Shown piece by piece: positions 33,996 through 42,187 of a stretch of 64,000 nt of DNA. The DNA comes from Collinsella sp. AM17-1. Its GTDB lineage: Bacteria; Actinomycetota; Coriobacteriia; Coriobacteriales; Coriobacteriaceae. The notes under the pieces are model-generated. The model did no database searches. It saw only the letters and a program-made list of their open reading frames with translations, and was not told where the DNA came from. The position numbers and the translations under genes were made by a program. The stretch covers positions 36,021 to 100,020 of the forward strand of contig NZ_QRJZ01000008.1 of the NCBI RefSeq assembly GCF_003470665.1. The letters are read 5' to 3'. Position 1 is the stretch's first letter. Each line of letters starts with the position of its first letter.

Positions 33996-34751
33996 TTAGA
34001 TGTCGAACACGTAGCGCGAGCCCACGATCTTTTGGCGCCCGAGCAGCAGGGGCCGCCCGTCCGCATCGGTAAAGTACGCCTCCATATAGAAGAGTGGCTC
34101 GCCGGCCGGCACCTCCAACAGCGGGGCCGCCTGAGCATCGGCAAGCGCAATCTCCACGGTACAGGGGTCGGACTTGAGCGGCGCGCGGCCCGAATGCTCG
34201 GCAACGAGCGCAAAGATCGAGTTATCGGCGAGGTCCTCGTCGGCAAGCGTCTGCAGATAGGGATGGTCGGCGAGCACAAAGGCGTTGTTCTCGAGCATGA
34301 CGGGGATGCCGTCGGCCGTGCGCACGCGCTCGACCACGATGAGCTCGCAACCGGGCTCCACGCCAAAAAACGCCGCGTCCTCACGCGTCGCCGCGACCAC
34401 CGTACGCGACACCAGACGCGCTCCGGCCACCATGTCGTTGGCGGCACAACCCTCAGTAAAGCTCTGGACGTCGCCTTTCTGGACAATCTTGCGTTTGAGC
34501 TTGGGAGCGCACACAAAGGTGCCCCTCCCCTGCTGTCGGTTGAGATATCCCGCGCGCGACAGCTCCTCGATGGCGCGGCGCACGGTGATGCGCCCCACGC
34601 CATAGGACTTTGCGAGCTCCATCTCGGAAGGAATGCGCGAACCGGCCGCGTACACGCCGCGCGCGATCTCGCCCTTTAGGTCGTCCATGACCTGCTGGTA
34701 CAGCGGCACGGCGGACACGTCGGCACGCTCGGTTTTATCGTCGGTTGCCAT
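33996..34751 (-). CDS. GntR-family regulator with UTRA domain, GntR1
   Basis: 251 residues. The winged helix (about 15-80: PLYQQVMDDLKGEIARGVY, then SYGVGRITVRRAIEELSRAGYLNRQQGRGTFV) is followed by a UTRA ligand domain of HutC type (GARLVSRTVVAA… to the C-terminal PLFYMEAYFTDADGRPLLLGRQKI). HutC-type proteins usually sense a phosphosugar or metabolite of the genes next door. GGAGC precedes the ATG and lies within the last codons of recQ, so it is co-transcribed or coupled with recQ. It likely controls SIS1 through the ATAGAAC repeats. Confidence 0.9.
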   Translation of the reverse strand: MATDDKTERADVSAVPLYQQVMDDLKGEIARGVYAAGSRIPSEMELAKSYGVGRITVRRAIEELSRAGYLNRQQGRGTFVCAPKLKRKIVQKGDVQSFTEGCAANDMVAGARLVSRTVVAATREDAAFFGVEPGCELIVVERVRTADGIPVMLENNAFVLADHPYLQTLADEDLADNSIFALVAEHSGRAPLKSDPCTVEIALADAQAAPLLEVPAGEPLFYMEAYFTDADGRPLLLGRQKIVGSRYVFDI

Positions 34752-34753
34752 CG

Positions 34754-36736
34754 TTACGCTCCATCTCGCGCATGCTCGGACTCAAACTCTTCAATCGCCG
34801 CCATAAACTGCTCGCCAAAGGCGTCGGCCTTTTTCTCGCCGATGCCGTTGACCTGGATAAGCTCGTCGCGCGTCTGCGGGCGCAGGCGGCACAGGCCGCG
34901 CAGGGCCTTGTCGGAGAAGACCATATACGGCGCCATCTCCAGCTCGGTCGAGATCTCCTTGCGCAGGGCGCGCAGGCGCTCGAACAGCTCGGCATCGTCG
35001 CCCACGCGCGGACGCTGATCCAGCTCGGCCTCCTCGCGCAGCAGGTCCACTGCGCGGCGGGCGCGGGCCGAGGCCTTGCGCTTGGACGCGCGGCGCTTAA
35101 CAGTAAAGGCAAACGCCTCGTCCTCGACCTCGCCGGCACGCGGACCCAGGCCCACAACCGGATACTGCCCCTGTGAGGTGGCCAAATAACCGCGGCCGCA
35201 CAGCTGGCCGATGATGTCCTTGATGCGGCCGACCGATTCGCTCGACAGCTCACCATAGCCGCGATCCTCGTCCAGATGCATCTGGCGAATGCGCTCGGTG
35301 TTGCCGCCGTGAAGCACATCGGCGATGAGCGACTTGCCAAAGCGCATGGGACGCGTGGCCACATAGCGCACGGCGGCGCGAGCCATACCGGTGACGTCCT
35401 CGACCTCGAACTGCGTGAGGCAGTTGCTGCAGTTGCCGCAGCCCTCGGCGTCGTCTGTGGCGGTGGCGCCCGCACCAGCCGCAGCAGCATGCTCGGCCGC
35501 GGCCTCGTCGCCAAAGTAGCGCAGCATGTATTCGCGCAGGCAGCCGGTAGTATTGCAGTAGCCCTCCATCTGGCTGAGCAGACGATATCGATTCTGGAGC
35601 GCCCACGCGCGTTGCTCGTCATCGAGCGCCTCGTCGGCCGCATCGCCGCGGTCGATTAAAAAGCGGCGCATGCGAAAATCGTTGCCGTTCCACAGTAAGT
35701 GGCAGCTGGCCGGATCGCCATCGCGGCCGGCGCGGCCCGCCTCCTGGTAGTAGGCCTCGATGCTCTCGGGCACATTGTTGTGGATCACGTAGCGCACGTT
35801 GGGCTTGTCGATGCCCATGCCAAAGGCGTTGGTGGCAACCATCACCTGAAGATCGTCGTCAATAAAGGCACGCTGGCTTTGACGGCGGGCGTCGTTGCCC
35901 ATGCCGGCATGGTAGCGGCCAACGCGAATGCCGCTGGGGCCCAGCGCCTCGGCAAGCTCGCCTGCCAGCGCATCGACCGTCTTGCGGGTCGAACAATACA
36001 CGATGCCACTCTCGCCCGAATGCGCAATCACATAGTCGCGCACCCACGCGGCCTTGGCCTTGTCGCCCATCTCCTCGCAGCCAAAGTAGAGGTTCTTGCG
36101 ATCGAAGCCCGTCACCACCGTCGCGGGGTTTTGCAGGCCGAGCATCTGCTGAATGTCCGCGCGCACGCGCTCGGTCGCCGTGGCGGTAAAGGCCGCCACG
36201 ATGGGGCGCTGCGGCAGCGAATCGATGAACTCGCGAATCTGCAGGTAGGCAGGGCGGAAATCCTGGCCCCATTGGCTTACGCAGTGGGCCTCGTCAATGG
36301 CCACGAGCGGCACGCCAATGCCGCCGTCCGCCGCGACCTCCTGCGCAAAGGCCAAAAAGCGCGGCTCGAGCAGGCGCTCGGGCGCCACGTACATAAGCTG
36401 GTAGCGGCCCTCGCGCGCCCGCTTGAGCACGGTGTTTTGCTGGGCCGGAGTAAGGCTGGAGTTGAGATAGCTGGGTCGCGCACCCGCCGCGAGCAACGCA
36501 CGGGTCTGGTCCTCCATAAGCGACAGCAGTGGACTCACCACAAAGGTGATGCCGGGCAGCATGAGCGCGGGCACCTGGTAGCAAATGGACTTGCCGGCGC
36601 CCGTGGGCATAACACCCAGCGCATCGCGACCGGCAAGGATCGCATCGACCATGCGGTCCTGCCCCGGGCGAAACGAGGTGTAGCCAAAATAGGCGCCGAG
36701 CGCGTCGAGCGCCATCTGCTGCATGCTATCGGTCAT
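34754..36736 (-). CDS. recQ: ATP-dependent DNA helicase RecQ
   Basis: 660 residues. Helicase motif I MPTGAGKSICYQ, motif II DEAHCVSQWGQDFRPAY with the RecQ aromatic-rich loop, motif VI QEAGRAGRDG, then the RecQ zinc domain (CLREYMLRYFGDE … CGNCSNC), a winged helix and a C-terminal HRDC domain (RLRALRKEISTELEMAPYMVFSD). It unwinds 3'-5' in recombination and fork repair. A ~20-residue Ala/Thr-rich insert (AAAGAGATATDDAEG) interrupts the zinc domain between its second and third Cys. AGGAAACC precedes the ATG. Confidence 0.95.
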   Translation of the reverse strand: MTDSMQQMALDALGAYFGYTSFRPGQDRMVDAILAGRDALGVMPTGAGKSICYQVPALMLPGITFVVSPLLSLMEDQTRALLAAGARPSYLNSSLTPAQQNTVLKRAREGRYQLMYVAPERLLEPRFLAFAQEVAADGGIGVPLVAIDEAHCVSQWGQDFRPAYLQIREFIDSLPQRPIVAAFTATATERVRADIQQMLGLQNPATVVTGFDRKNLYFGCEEMGDKAKAAWVRDYVIAHSGESGIVYCSTRKTVDALAGELAEALGPSGIRVGRYHAGMGNDARRQSQRAFIDDDLQVMVATNAFGMGIDKPNVRYVIHNNVPESIEAYYQEAGRAGRDGDPASCHLLWNGNDFRMRRFLIDRGDAADEALDDEQRAWALQNRYRLLSQMEGYCNTTGCLREYMLRYFGDEAAAEHAAAAGAGATATDDAEGCGNCSNCLTQFEVEDVTGMARAAVRYVATRPMRFGKSLIADVLHGGNTERIRQMHLDEDRGYGELSSESVGRIKDIIGQLCGRGYLATSQGQYPVVGLGPRAGEVEDEAFAFTVKRRASKRKASARARRAVDLLREEAELDQRPRVGDDAELFERLRALRKEISTELEMAPYMVFSDKALRGLCRLRPQTRDELIQVNGIGEKKADAFGEQFMAAIEEFESEHARDGA

Positions 36737-36862
36737 GGTTTCCTAACGTCCAAGTCATCTGCCGCCGATTATACGCCGCCACGCGAACCGGTGCCGCACG
36801 GCCGCCAGCGATGGGCTACGCAATCCGAAGGGAACGAGCGTGGATTTTTAGACACTTTCCGG

Positions 36863-36930
36863 ATGAGCGTGGATAATCTCCCACTTTGAACCCGCCATTG
36901 AGCCAAAAACGGGAGATTATCCACGCTCAT
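36863..36930. repeat. Palindrome with GAGCGTGGAT ends
   Basis: ATGAGCGTGGATAATCTCCC and its exact complement (36911-36930) are 20-base arms around a 28-base loop. An extra half (GAGCGTGGATTTTT) lies at 36836. It is related to 25751-25814. Confidence 0.75.
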
Positions 36931-36939
36931 TCTGTGGGT

Positions 36940-36993
36940 AGTCATTGGGGACGTTCTTGAATGACTAGTCGTTTAAGAACGTCCCCAACGACT
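36940..36993. repeat. 54-bp palindrome upstream of recQ
   Basis: AGTCATTGGGGACGTTCTT and AAGAACGTCCCCAACGACT, 19-base arms with one or two mismatches, around GAATGACTAGTCGTTT. The interval 36737-37036 holds only these palindromes. Confidence 0.75.
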
Positions 36994-37036
36994 AATCTCT
37001 TGACAAACGCGGAAACGTCGCTGGTTGAGCATAAGT

Positions 37037-37182
37037 CAGCGAAAACGCCCCTAAGCGAGCAAGGTGACGTGAAAGAGGAGGGAAGCGTACTTTGGTACGC
37101 GACCGACGATTGAACGTCAGATTGCCGCTTAGGGGCGTTTGCAGCGTCGAGCCGTTGCGCGGTTTGGTAAAACCGCGTAACT
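37037..37182. repeat. Structured element, family 1, copy c (3' of GntR2)
   Basis: Same layout as copy b: outer arms GCCCCTAAGCG/CGCTTAGGGGC, middle arms TGACGT/ACGTCA with flanking GA/GA, apical stem GCGTAC/GTACGC, then the hairpin GTTGCGCGGTTT/AAACCGCGTAAC ending one base before the GntR2 stop. The single change in that hairpin is a G·T wobble on the + strand and an A·C mismatch on the − strand. Confidence 0.8.
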
Positions 37183-37901
37183 TACATCACCATGACGTAG
37201 CGGCTGCCCACGTAGTACTGCTTACCCATCAGGACCGGCTCGCCATTGGGGCCGATAAAGCCGGCGCGCAGGTTGAGCAGCGGGTCGTGCGGGGCAATGC
37301 CCAGCTCGGCGGCCTGTTCGGCGTTGGCGCGAACGGCCTCGACCGTGCGGTAGCCAACCGAGACAATCGGCGTTCCGCTAACACGCTCGACCTCGGCAAA
37401 AATCGACTTGTCCTCAAGATCGGCCGTCAACAGCTCACGGTAGGCGTCAAACGGCACAAAGATGTTCTCCTCAAAGATGGGCTCGCCGTCGGCTGTACGT
37501 ACGCGCTTGATGTGCAACAGCAGCGCGTCCTTCTGCAGGCCAAAGAACTCCATCTCGTTTTGACGTGCCGGCACAATCTGGCGATCGATCACATGCGCGC
37601 CCGCCTTCATGCCGTTATCGGCGCAAAGCTCGGTGAACGTCTGCAGCGTCGAAGCGTGGAACTGGCGGTTGATGTGCGGCGTGGAGACAAAGGTGCCGCG
37701 GCCCTGCTGCTTAACCAGATAGCCGTCGGAACACAGTTCCTCGACGGCACGGCGCACCGTAATACGGCTCACCTCGTACTGTTCGGCAAGCTCAAGCTCG
37801 GACGGAATGCGCTCCTTGGGTGCATAAACACCTTTCTCGATTGCATCCTTGATTTCGTCGTAAATCTGCTGGTAAAGCGGTGCATTTTTGGGTGCGGGCA
37901 T
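37182..37901 (-). CDS. GntR-family regulator with UTRA domain, GntR2
   Basis: 239 residues: winged helix (about 5-72, PLYQQIYDEIKDAIEKGVY, then VSRITVRRAVEELCSDGYLVKQQGRGTFV) and a HutC-type UTRA domain ending PLLNLRAGFIGPNGEPVLMGKQYYVGSRY. It is close to GntR1 in layout. The upstream region holds GTATATAAC (37941-37949) and, on the − strand, AAGACGTTATA, both echoed ahead of the PTS operon, EamA or SIS3. I infer it controls the PTS operon and itself. Confidence 0.9.
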   Translation of the reverse strand: MPAPKNAPLYQQIYDEIKDAIEKGVYAPKERIPSELELAEQYEVSRITVRRAVEELCSDGYLVKQQGRGTFVSTPHINRQFHASTLQTFTELCADNGMKAGAHVIDRQIVPARQNEMEFFGLQKDALLLHIKRVRTADGEPIFEENIFVPFDAYRELLTADLEDKSIFAEVERVSGTPIVSVGYRTVEAVRANAEQAAELGIAPHDPLLNLRAGFIGPNGEPVLMGKQYYVGSRYVMVM

Positions 37902-37940
37902 ATCTGATCACTCTTATCAAAATAGCGAAATAACTAATAC

Positions 37941-37949
37941 GTATATAAC
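37941..37949. promoter_or_regulatory. Candidate GntR operator upstream of GntR2
   Basis: GTATATAAC, the reverse complement of GTTATATAC found at 45259-45267 and 46541-46549. It lies in an AT-rich promoter region 40 bases ahead of the GntR2 start. Confidence 0.5.
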
Positions 37950-38005
37950 GTCTTTTTATATGTTACCTCACTTTGATAAAACGATACACCGCATACAGCA
38001 AATCC

Positions 38006-39013
38006 TTACTTGCCGTCGTCCTGCTGCAGGCTTTCCTGATCGTGCAGACGGGCCTGCCTGCTCGCCATGCGCGCGGGCTTGTCGGGATCGGGTACGGCCG
38101 TGGGCATGGGCTCGTCGACATGACCGCCCCACCAGCCGCCCACAAAGTTGAGCGTGTGGAACACATTGATCACGGCGCCGGGATCAATGTCGCACACCAG
38201 CTTGATAATGTCCTGGCTCTCGTAGGTCGAGACAACGGCGTGCAGCAGATACATTTTCTCGCGGCTATATCCGCCGATGACCTCGGCGCAGCTAATACCA
38301 TGCTGAAAATGGTCAACATAGGCGGTCATGACCTCATCTGCCTTGCGCGTCGTGATCTGCAGCGTCACGCGGTCGTAGCGACGATAGAAGCTATCAATGG
38401 TCTTGGTCGAAATAAACTGGAATACGATGGAGTACGCTGCGTTGTCCCAGCCAAACATAAAACCAAAAATCGCCAGGATAAAGCAGTTGAAACCAAAGAT
38501 AACGCCCCAGATGGTCTTGCCCGTGTGGTTGGAGACCCACAGCGCGATAAAGTCGGTACCGCCGGTGGATGCGCCGGACTTAAGCGCAATGGCAGCGCCC
38601 AGGCCCGAGACCACGCCGCCAAAAATGATGAGCATGATCTTGTCGCCCAAAAACGGTGCGAAGTGAAAGATGTTGAGGAACAGCGACGAGAGCGCAACCT
38701 GCATCATCGAGAAGATGACGAAGCGCTTGCTAATGCCGCTCCAGCATAGGAGCGCCACGGGGATGTTGAGCACGAGCATGCCGAGCGAGATGTCGATATG
38801 AACGCCGCCAAGCGAGGTAACGCGATCGAGTAGGACCGCGACGCCGGTGAGGCCGCTCGGAAGCAGGTCGGCGGGCTGAATGAACGCCTGGATCAGGAAT
38901 GTCTGGAGAACGGCGGAAATTGTGACCGCCACGGCGGTGATGGCGCGGCGGACGATGGTGAGGCGGCCGAGCACGAGCACGCGGTCCGTGAGCTGGTCGA
39001 TGGCGTTCGCCAC
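38006..39013 (-). CDS. YitT-family membrane protein
   Basis: 335 residues: five or six membrane helices (residues ~20-215, for example GGVVSGLGAAIALKSGASTGGTDFIAL, the conserved YitT glycine-rich motif), then a cytoplasmic DUF2179 domain (VTLQITTRKADEVMTAYVDHFQHGISCAEVIGGYS). Family function is unknown; it is often proposed to transport or sense small molecules. The start is a GTG with AAGGGAGCC upstream. The C-terminal tail is charged and poorly conserved. No functional link to the flanking GntR2 gene can be shown. Confidence 0.88.
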   Translation of the reverse strand: MANAIDQLTDRVLVLGRLTIVRRAITAVAVTISAVLQTFLIQAFIQPADLLPSGLTGVAVLLDRVTSLGGVHIDISLGMLVLNIPVALLCWSGISKRFVIFSMMQVALSSLFLNIFHFAPFLGDKIMLIIFGGVVSGLGAAIALKSGASTGGTDFIALWVSNHTGKTIWGVIFGFNCFILAIFGFMFGWDNAAYSIVFQFISTKTIDSFYRRYDRVTLQITTRKADEVMTAYVDHFQHGISCAEVIGGYSREKMYLLHAVVSTYESQDIIKLVCDIDPGAVINVFHTLNFVGGWWGGHVDEPMPTAVPDPDKPARMASRQARLHDQESLQQDDGK

Positions 39014-39150
39014 ATAGGCTCCCTTCGAAAGCAGATGTAATTGTGGGGCATGCCGGCGATTGTAGCATGGAGCGACAGAGGGCGCTTCAATTCACCCTCT
39101 CTCGACAACCAAAACGGGACCAGCAACTCCTACGACCAAAGGGCAAAAAT

Positions 39151-39274
39151 CTAAGTGAGTAGACTTTTTGCGATCTGCCGAGCACACCCAAAAATAGACA
39201 CCTCTGCGACCTGCGGTTTTGCTAAGGCAGATACGCTTTGTGCTCGGCCTGCGCCAAAAAGTCTACTCACTTAG
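39151..39274. repeat. 124-bp terminal-inverted-repeat element, copy 1
   Basis: Ends CTAAGTGAGTAGACTTTTTG and CAAAAAGTCTACTCACTTAG, perfect 20-base inverted repeats. Inside, a second nested pair (GCCGAGCACA/TGTGCTCGGC). A copy with about 88% identity is at 47574-47696 in the same orientation. It holds no coding sequence. It occupies most of the gap between YitT and the HAD phosphatase; the rest holds a hairpin (CCGCAAAAA/TTTTTGCGG) near 39330-39356. Confidence 0.85.
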
Positions 39275-39368
39275 TCTGAGTCGAAGCCAAACGGACCAAA
39301 TCGAAACCAAATCGAGCCAGTCCACCGCAAAAAACGTTTGAACCCGTGCTTTTTGCGGTGAATCAACG

Positions 39369-39998
39369 CTACAGAGCGGCCAAAATGTCGGTCAGATTGT
39401 CGATAACGGCATCGGCTCGCGATTGATCCAGGTTGACGCCCTTGTGCGGACGCAGCGCCAGGACACGGGCGCCGGAACGCTTGCCGGCCTCGATGCCTAA
39501 AGGCGAATCCTCGATAACCAGGCACTCGGCAGGCTCCACCCCCAGCGCCTCCATGGCGCGCAGGTAGATCTCGGGGTCGGGCTTAAACGCGCTGCACTCG
39601 TGACCGCTGATGGTGTAGTCCAGCACGTCGGCGATACCGGCGATCTCAACCAACTCGTCGATCAGCTCGCGATAGGACGAGCTCGCGATGGCGCACTTCA
39701 CGCCGCGCTCGTGCAGCTCGCGCATCACCGGCTCCGTCTGCTCGTTGAGCAGCTCGGCATACGGAACGGGGTGGACCGGGCTGTAGACCTGCTTGTACTC
39801 CACACGCAGGCGCTCGCGCAGCTCGACATCGTCGGGCACCAGCGCCTCCCAAATGGCAGGCTCGTTAGACCCCGAAAGATCGGGAATCTCGTCAAAGTGG
39901 AAGCCCTTCTCCTCCATAAACGCCACGCGGCGACGGTTGTAGAACCACTCGGTATCGACCAGCACGCCGTCCATATCAAACAGCACTGCCTTGATCAT
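39369..39998 (-). CDS. HAD-superfamily phosphatase (beta-phosphoglucomutase/GPH-like)
   Basis: 209 residues. Motif I FDMDGVLVDTEW gives nucleophile Asp8 and acid/base Asp10, motif II lies in CAIASSSYRE, and motif III/IV in KPDPEIYLRAMEALG … CLVIEDSPLGIEAGKRSG. A small helical cap follows motif I. Such enzymes dephosphorylate sugar phosphates or act as beta-phosphoglucomutase; the exact substrate is unknown. Its place just downstream of SIS2 and the PTS would fit a sugar-phosphate role. The ATG at 39998 has GGAGGAG six bases upstream. Confidence 0.88.
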   Translation of the reverse strand: MIKAVLFDMDGVLVDTEWFYNRRRVAFMEEKGFHFDEIPDLSGSNEPAIWEALVPDDVELRERLRVEYKQVYSPVHPVPYAELLNEQTEPVMRELHERGVKCAIASSSYRELIDELVEIAGIADVLDYTISGHECSAFKPDPEIYLRAMEALGVEPAECLVIEDSPLGIEAGKRSGARVLALRPHKGVNLDQSRADAVIDNLTDILAAL

Positions 39999-40010
39999 AC
40001 GCATCTCCTC

Positions 40011-40057
40011 CCACCTGCCAAAAAGGGACAGGTTTATTTTGGTAGGTTTTATCTGGG
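40011..40057. repeat. 50-bp palindromic repeat, copy 2
   Basis: CCACCTGCCAAAAAGGGAC to GGTAGGTTTTATCTGGG, the inverted match of 29954-30003. It lies just upstream of the HAD gene start, downstream of the SIS2 terminator. Confidence 0.7.
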
Positions 40058-40093
40058 GTTTTGCGGCGCAACGAACACGCCCTCCCAAAACAG

Positions 40094-40123
40094 AAAAGGG
40101 GACGGGGTGTAAACCCCATCCCC
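40094..40123 (-). terminator. Terminator of SIS2/PTS operon
   Basis: On the − strand GGGGATGGGG, a six-base loop and CCCCGTCCCC, then TTTTCTGTTTT. It lies 35 bases past the SIS2 stop. Confidence 0.85.
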
Positions 40124-40157
40124 TCTCAATCAACCCGTAAGGTCTACTTACTTGTGA

Positions 40158-41141
40158 TTAGTAGGAAAGCTTCCACATGTAGCGACGCATGGTCAGCGGG
40201 TGCTGACGGGCCTCGGCGATCTGGTTGCCGTACTCGCGCATAACGGCGAGGTGCAGCAGCGGGTTGAAGTAGGTGACGACGCTCGCGGGCACGGCGTCAG
40301 CCAGGCCGTAGTCCTTGGAGTCGATCAGAGCGACCTTGGCGCCCATGCGCTTAAGGAAGGTGAGGGCGCGGGCGTCCATCGGACGGGTGGCACCATCGGA
40401 CATGAAGAAGACGTAGGGCTTACCCTCGGTGGAAACCTCGAACGGGCCGTGGAAGTACTCGCCGGTGTTGTAGGCGGCGGCGTCGATCCACTGCATCTCG
40501 GTGAACAGGAAGGCGGCGTGAGAATAAGCCATCTTCTCGGAGGCACCAGAGGCCATGAAGTAGATCATCTTGTCGTCCTTGAAGTCCTGGGCGAACTGCT
40601 TGGCGAGGCCCTTGGCGGACTGAGCGGCGTTCTCGCAGAGCTCGAAGACGTTGGTGAGGCCGGTGATCATGTCCTCGTAGTGGTCATAGCCTTCGGTCTG
40701 CTGAAGGATCTCGAGAGCAAGAGCAATGGCGTAGCCGGGCTTCTCGCACTTGGCAGCGTAGTTGGCGTGGAAGCCGTGAACGATGACGTGGTCGGCGTCG
40801 ACGGTCAGAGCGGAGCCGGCCTTGTTGGTGAGGGAGACGACCGGGCAGTTGTGCTTCTTGGCGGTCTTGTTGGCCTCGACGGTCTCGGGCGTGGAGCCAC
40901 CCAGGGAGCAGGTGATCACGAAGGTGTGCTCGTTGACCCAGGAAGGCGTGTCGTAGTTGAACTCGTTAGCGGTGAAGATCTGAACGTTCAGCTTGTCCGT
41001 GTTGTTGGCCAGGAAGTACTTGGCAGGGTAAAGGTCGGACATGGAAGCACCGCAGCCGACGAAGGCGACGCTGTGGATCTCGTGGTTGGACAGGACGTCA
41101 GCGACGATCTGCTTAGGGAGGTTAAGGTCGATCTCGTACAT
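40158..41141 (-). CDS. SIS-domain phosphosugar deglycase (FrlB/GfrF-like), SIS2
   Basis: 327 residues from the ATG at 41141 (AAAGGA nine bases upstream). Two SIS domains; TEMQWIDAAAYNTGEYFHGP holds Glu215 and His231, the same spacing as in SIS1, SIS3 and FrlB, and the tail is RRYMWKLSY. The phosphate loop reads SLGGSTPET. It is the last gene of the operon EIIAB-EIIC-EIID-SIS2, the arrangement of Salmonella gfr, where a mannose-family PTS brings in glucoselysine as its 6-phosphate and the SIS enzyme cleaves it. Substrate here is inferred, not shown. Confidence 0.88.
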   Translation of the reverse strand: MYEIDLNLPKQIVADVLSNHEIHSVAFVGCGASMSDLYPAKYFLANNTDKLNVQIFTANEFNYDTPSWVNEHTFVITCSLGGSTPETVEANKTAKKHNCPVVSLTNKAGSALTVDADHVIVHGFHANYAAKCEKPGYAIALALEILQQTEGYDHYEDMITGLTNVFELCENAAQSAKGLAKQFAQDFKDDKMIYFMASGASEKMAYSHAAFLFTEMQWIDAAAYNTGEYFHGPFEVSTEGKPYVFFMSDGATRPMDARALTFLKRMGAKVALIDSKDYGLADAVPASVVTYFNPLLHLAVMREYGNQIAEARQHPLTMRRYMWKLSY

Positions 41142-41231
41142 CTGACACATTCCTTTCGATTTTTTGCGGCGCCACATTGCCGGGCGCTCGCAGGGTTACC
41201 GTGGTTTGGACCGAGTCGCCGGCCCGTTGAG

Positions 41232-41306
41232 GATGTGTCAAAGGAACTGTCCCTTTGACACATCTAGGGATGGAAGCCTGCCTGGGGTATGGGATGCCAG
41301 GCAGGC
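41232..41306. repeat. Two hairpins between EIID and SIS2
   Basis: GATGTGTCAAAGG-AACTGTC-CCTTTGACACATC (41232-41264) and GCCTGCCTGG/CCAGGCAGGC (41276-41306). They separate the PTS genes from SIS2 inside one operon and may adjust SIS2 level by processing or partial termination. Confidence 0.7.
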
Positions 41307-41340
41307 CCCCGGGGGAAAGCGGTTAGGCGCTTGGTCGCGA

Positions 41341-42174
41341 CTAGGCCAGGATGCCGGCCGCGGAGAGGGCGATGCCGCCCACGATGGCGATCACGAGAAG
41401 CCAACCGGTGTTGACGTTCTTCTTGATGAGCCAGTACATAAGGCCGGTGAGGCCGAGGGAGATCATCTGGGGCATCATGCCGTCCAGGATGTCCTGGATC
41501 ACGACGGTGCCGTCAGCGAACTGCAGCGGGGTGGTGGCGCCGATCAGCGTGGCGATCATGCCGCCCACGGACATAAGACCCACGATACCGCAGACATACA
41601 TGAGCTTCTCCATGAGGTCGCCGCCCTGGAGCTTGCTCAGGTACTCGTGGCCACCCTGGTAGCCGATCTTGGCTGCGAACCAAGTGATCAGCACGGAGGG
41701 CACGATGGAGATGAGCATGGCCAGGATCGGGCCCATGATGGAGCCCTGCTGAGCCAGCTGAACACCCAGGCCAAAGGCGATAACGCGGATGGTGCCCTGG
41801 AAGAAGGAGTCACCGATGCCGGAAAGCGGACCCATAAGGGAGGTCTTGACCGCGTTGATCGAATCGGGGTCGAAGTTCTCGGGATCCTTGGCGTACTCTT
41901 CCTCCATGGAGGCGGCGAGGCCTAGGATGAAAGCGCTCGTCTGCGGGGTGCAGTTGTAGAACGCCATGTGACGGTGGTAAGCCTCTTTCTTAGCAGCGAG
42001 CTGCTTGGGGTCGGACTCGTCCGGATAGAGGCGATCGAGCGTGGGAACCATGCCGTAGAGGAAGCCCATGTTCATCTGACGCTCGTAGTTCCAAGAGGCC
42101 TGGATGGCCCAGGAGCGCCAGAAGAACTGGCTGACCTTCTTGTTCAGGGACACGTCCTTGGTTGCGGTTACCAT
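41341..42174 (-). CDS. PTS mannose-family EIID component
   Basis: 277 residues. The membrane protein starts WRSWAIQASWNYERQMNMGFLY, a typical IID opening (FxRSxxxQxSWNYERMQ), and has SLMGPLSGIGDSFFQGTIRVIAFG followed by C-terminal helices. With EIIC it forms the sugar channel of the mannose/fructose/sorbose PTS. AAGGAGG precedes the ATG at 42174. It follows EIIC after 13 bases. Confidence 0.95.
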   Translation of the reverse strand: MVTATKDVSLNKKVSQFFWRSWAIQASWNYERQMNMGFLYGMVPTLDRLYPDESDPKQLAAKKEAYHRHMAFYNCTPQTSAFILGLAASMEEEYAKDPENFDPDSINAVKTSLMGPLSGIGDSFFQGTIRVIAFGLGVQLAQQGSIMGPILAMLISIVPSVLITWFAAKIGYQGGHEYLSKLQGGDLMEKLMYVCGIVGLMSVGGMIATLIGATTPLQFADGTVVIQDILDGMMPQMISLGLTGLMYWLIKKNVNTGWLLVIAIVGGIALSAAGILA

Positions 42175-42187
42175 AGTGTGTTCCTCC

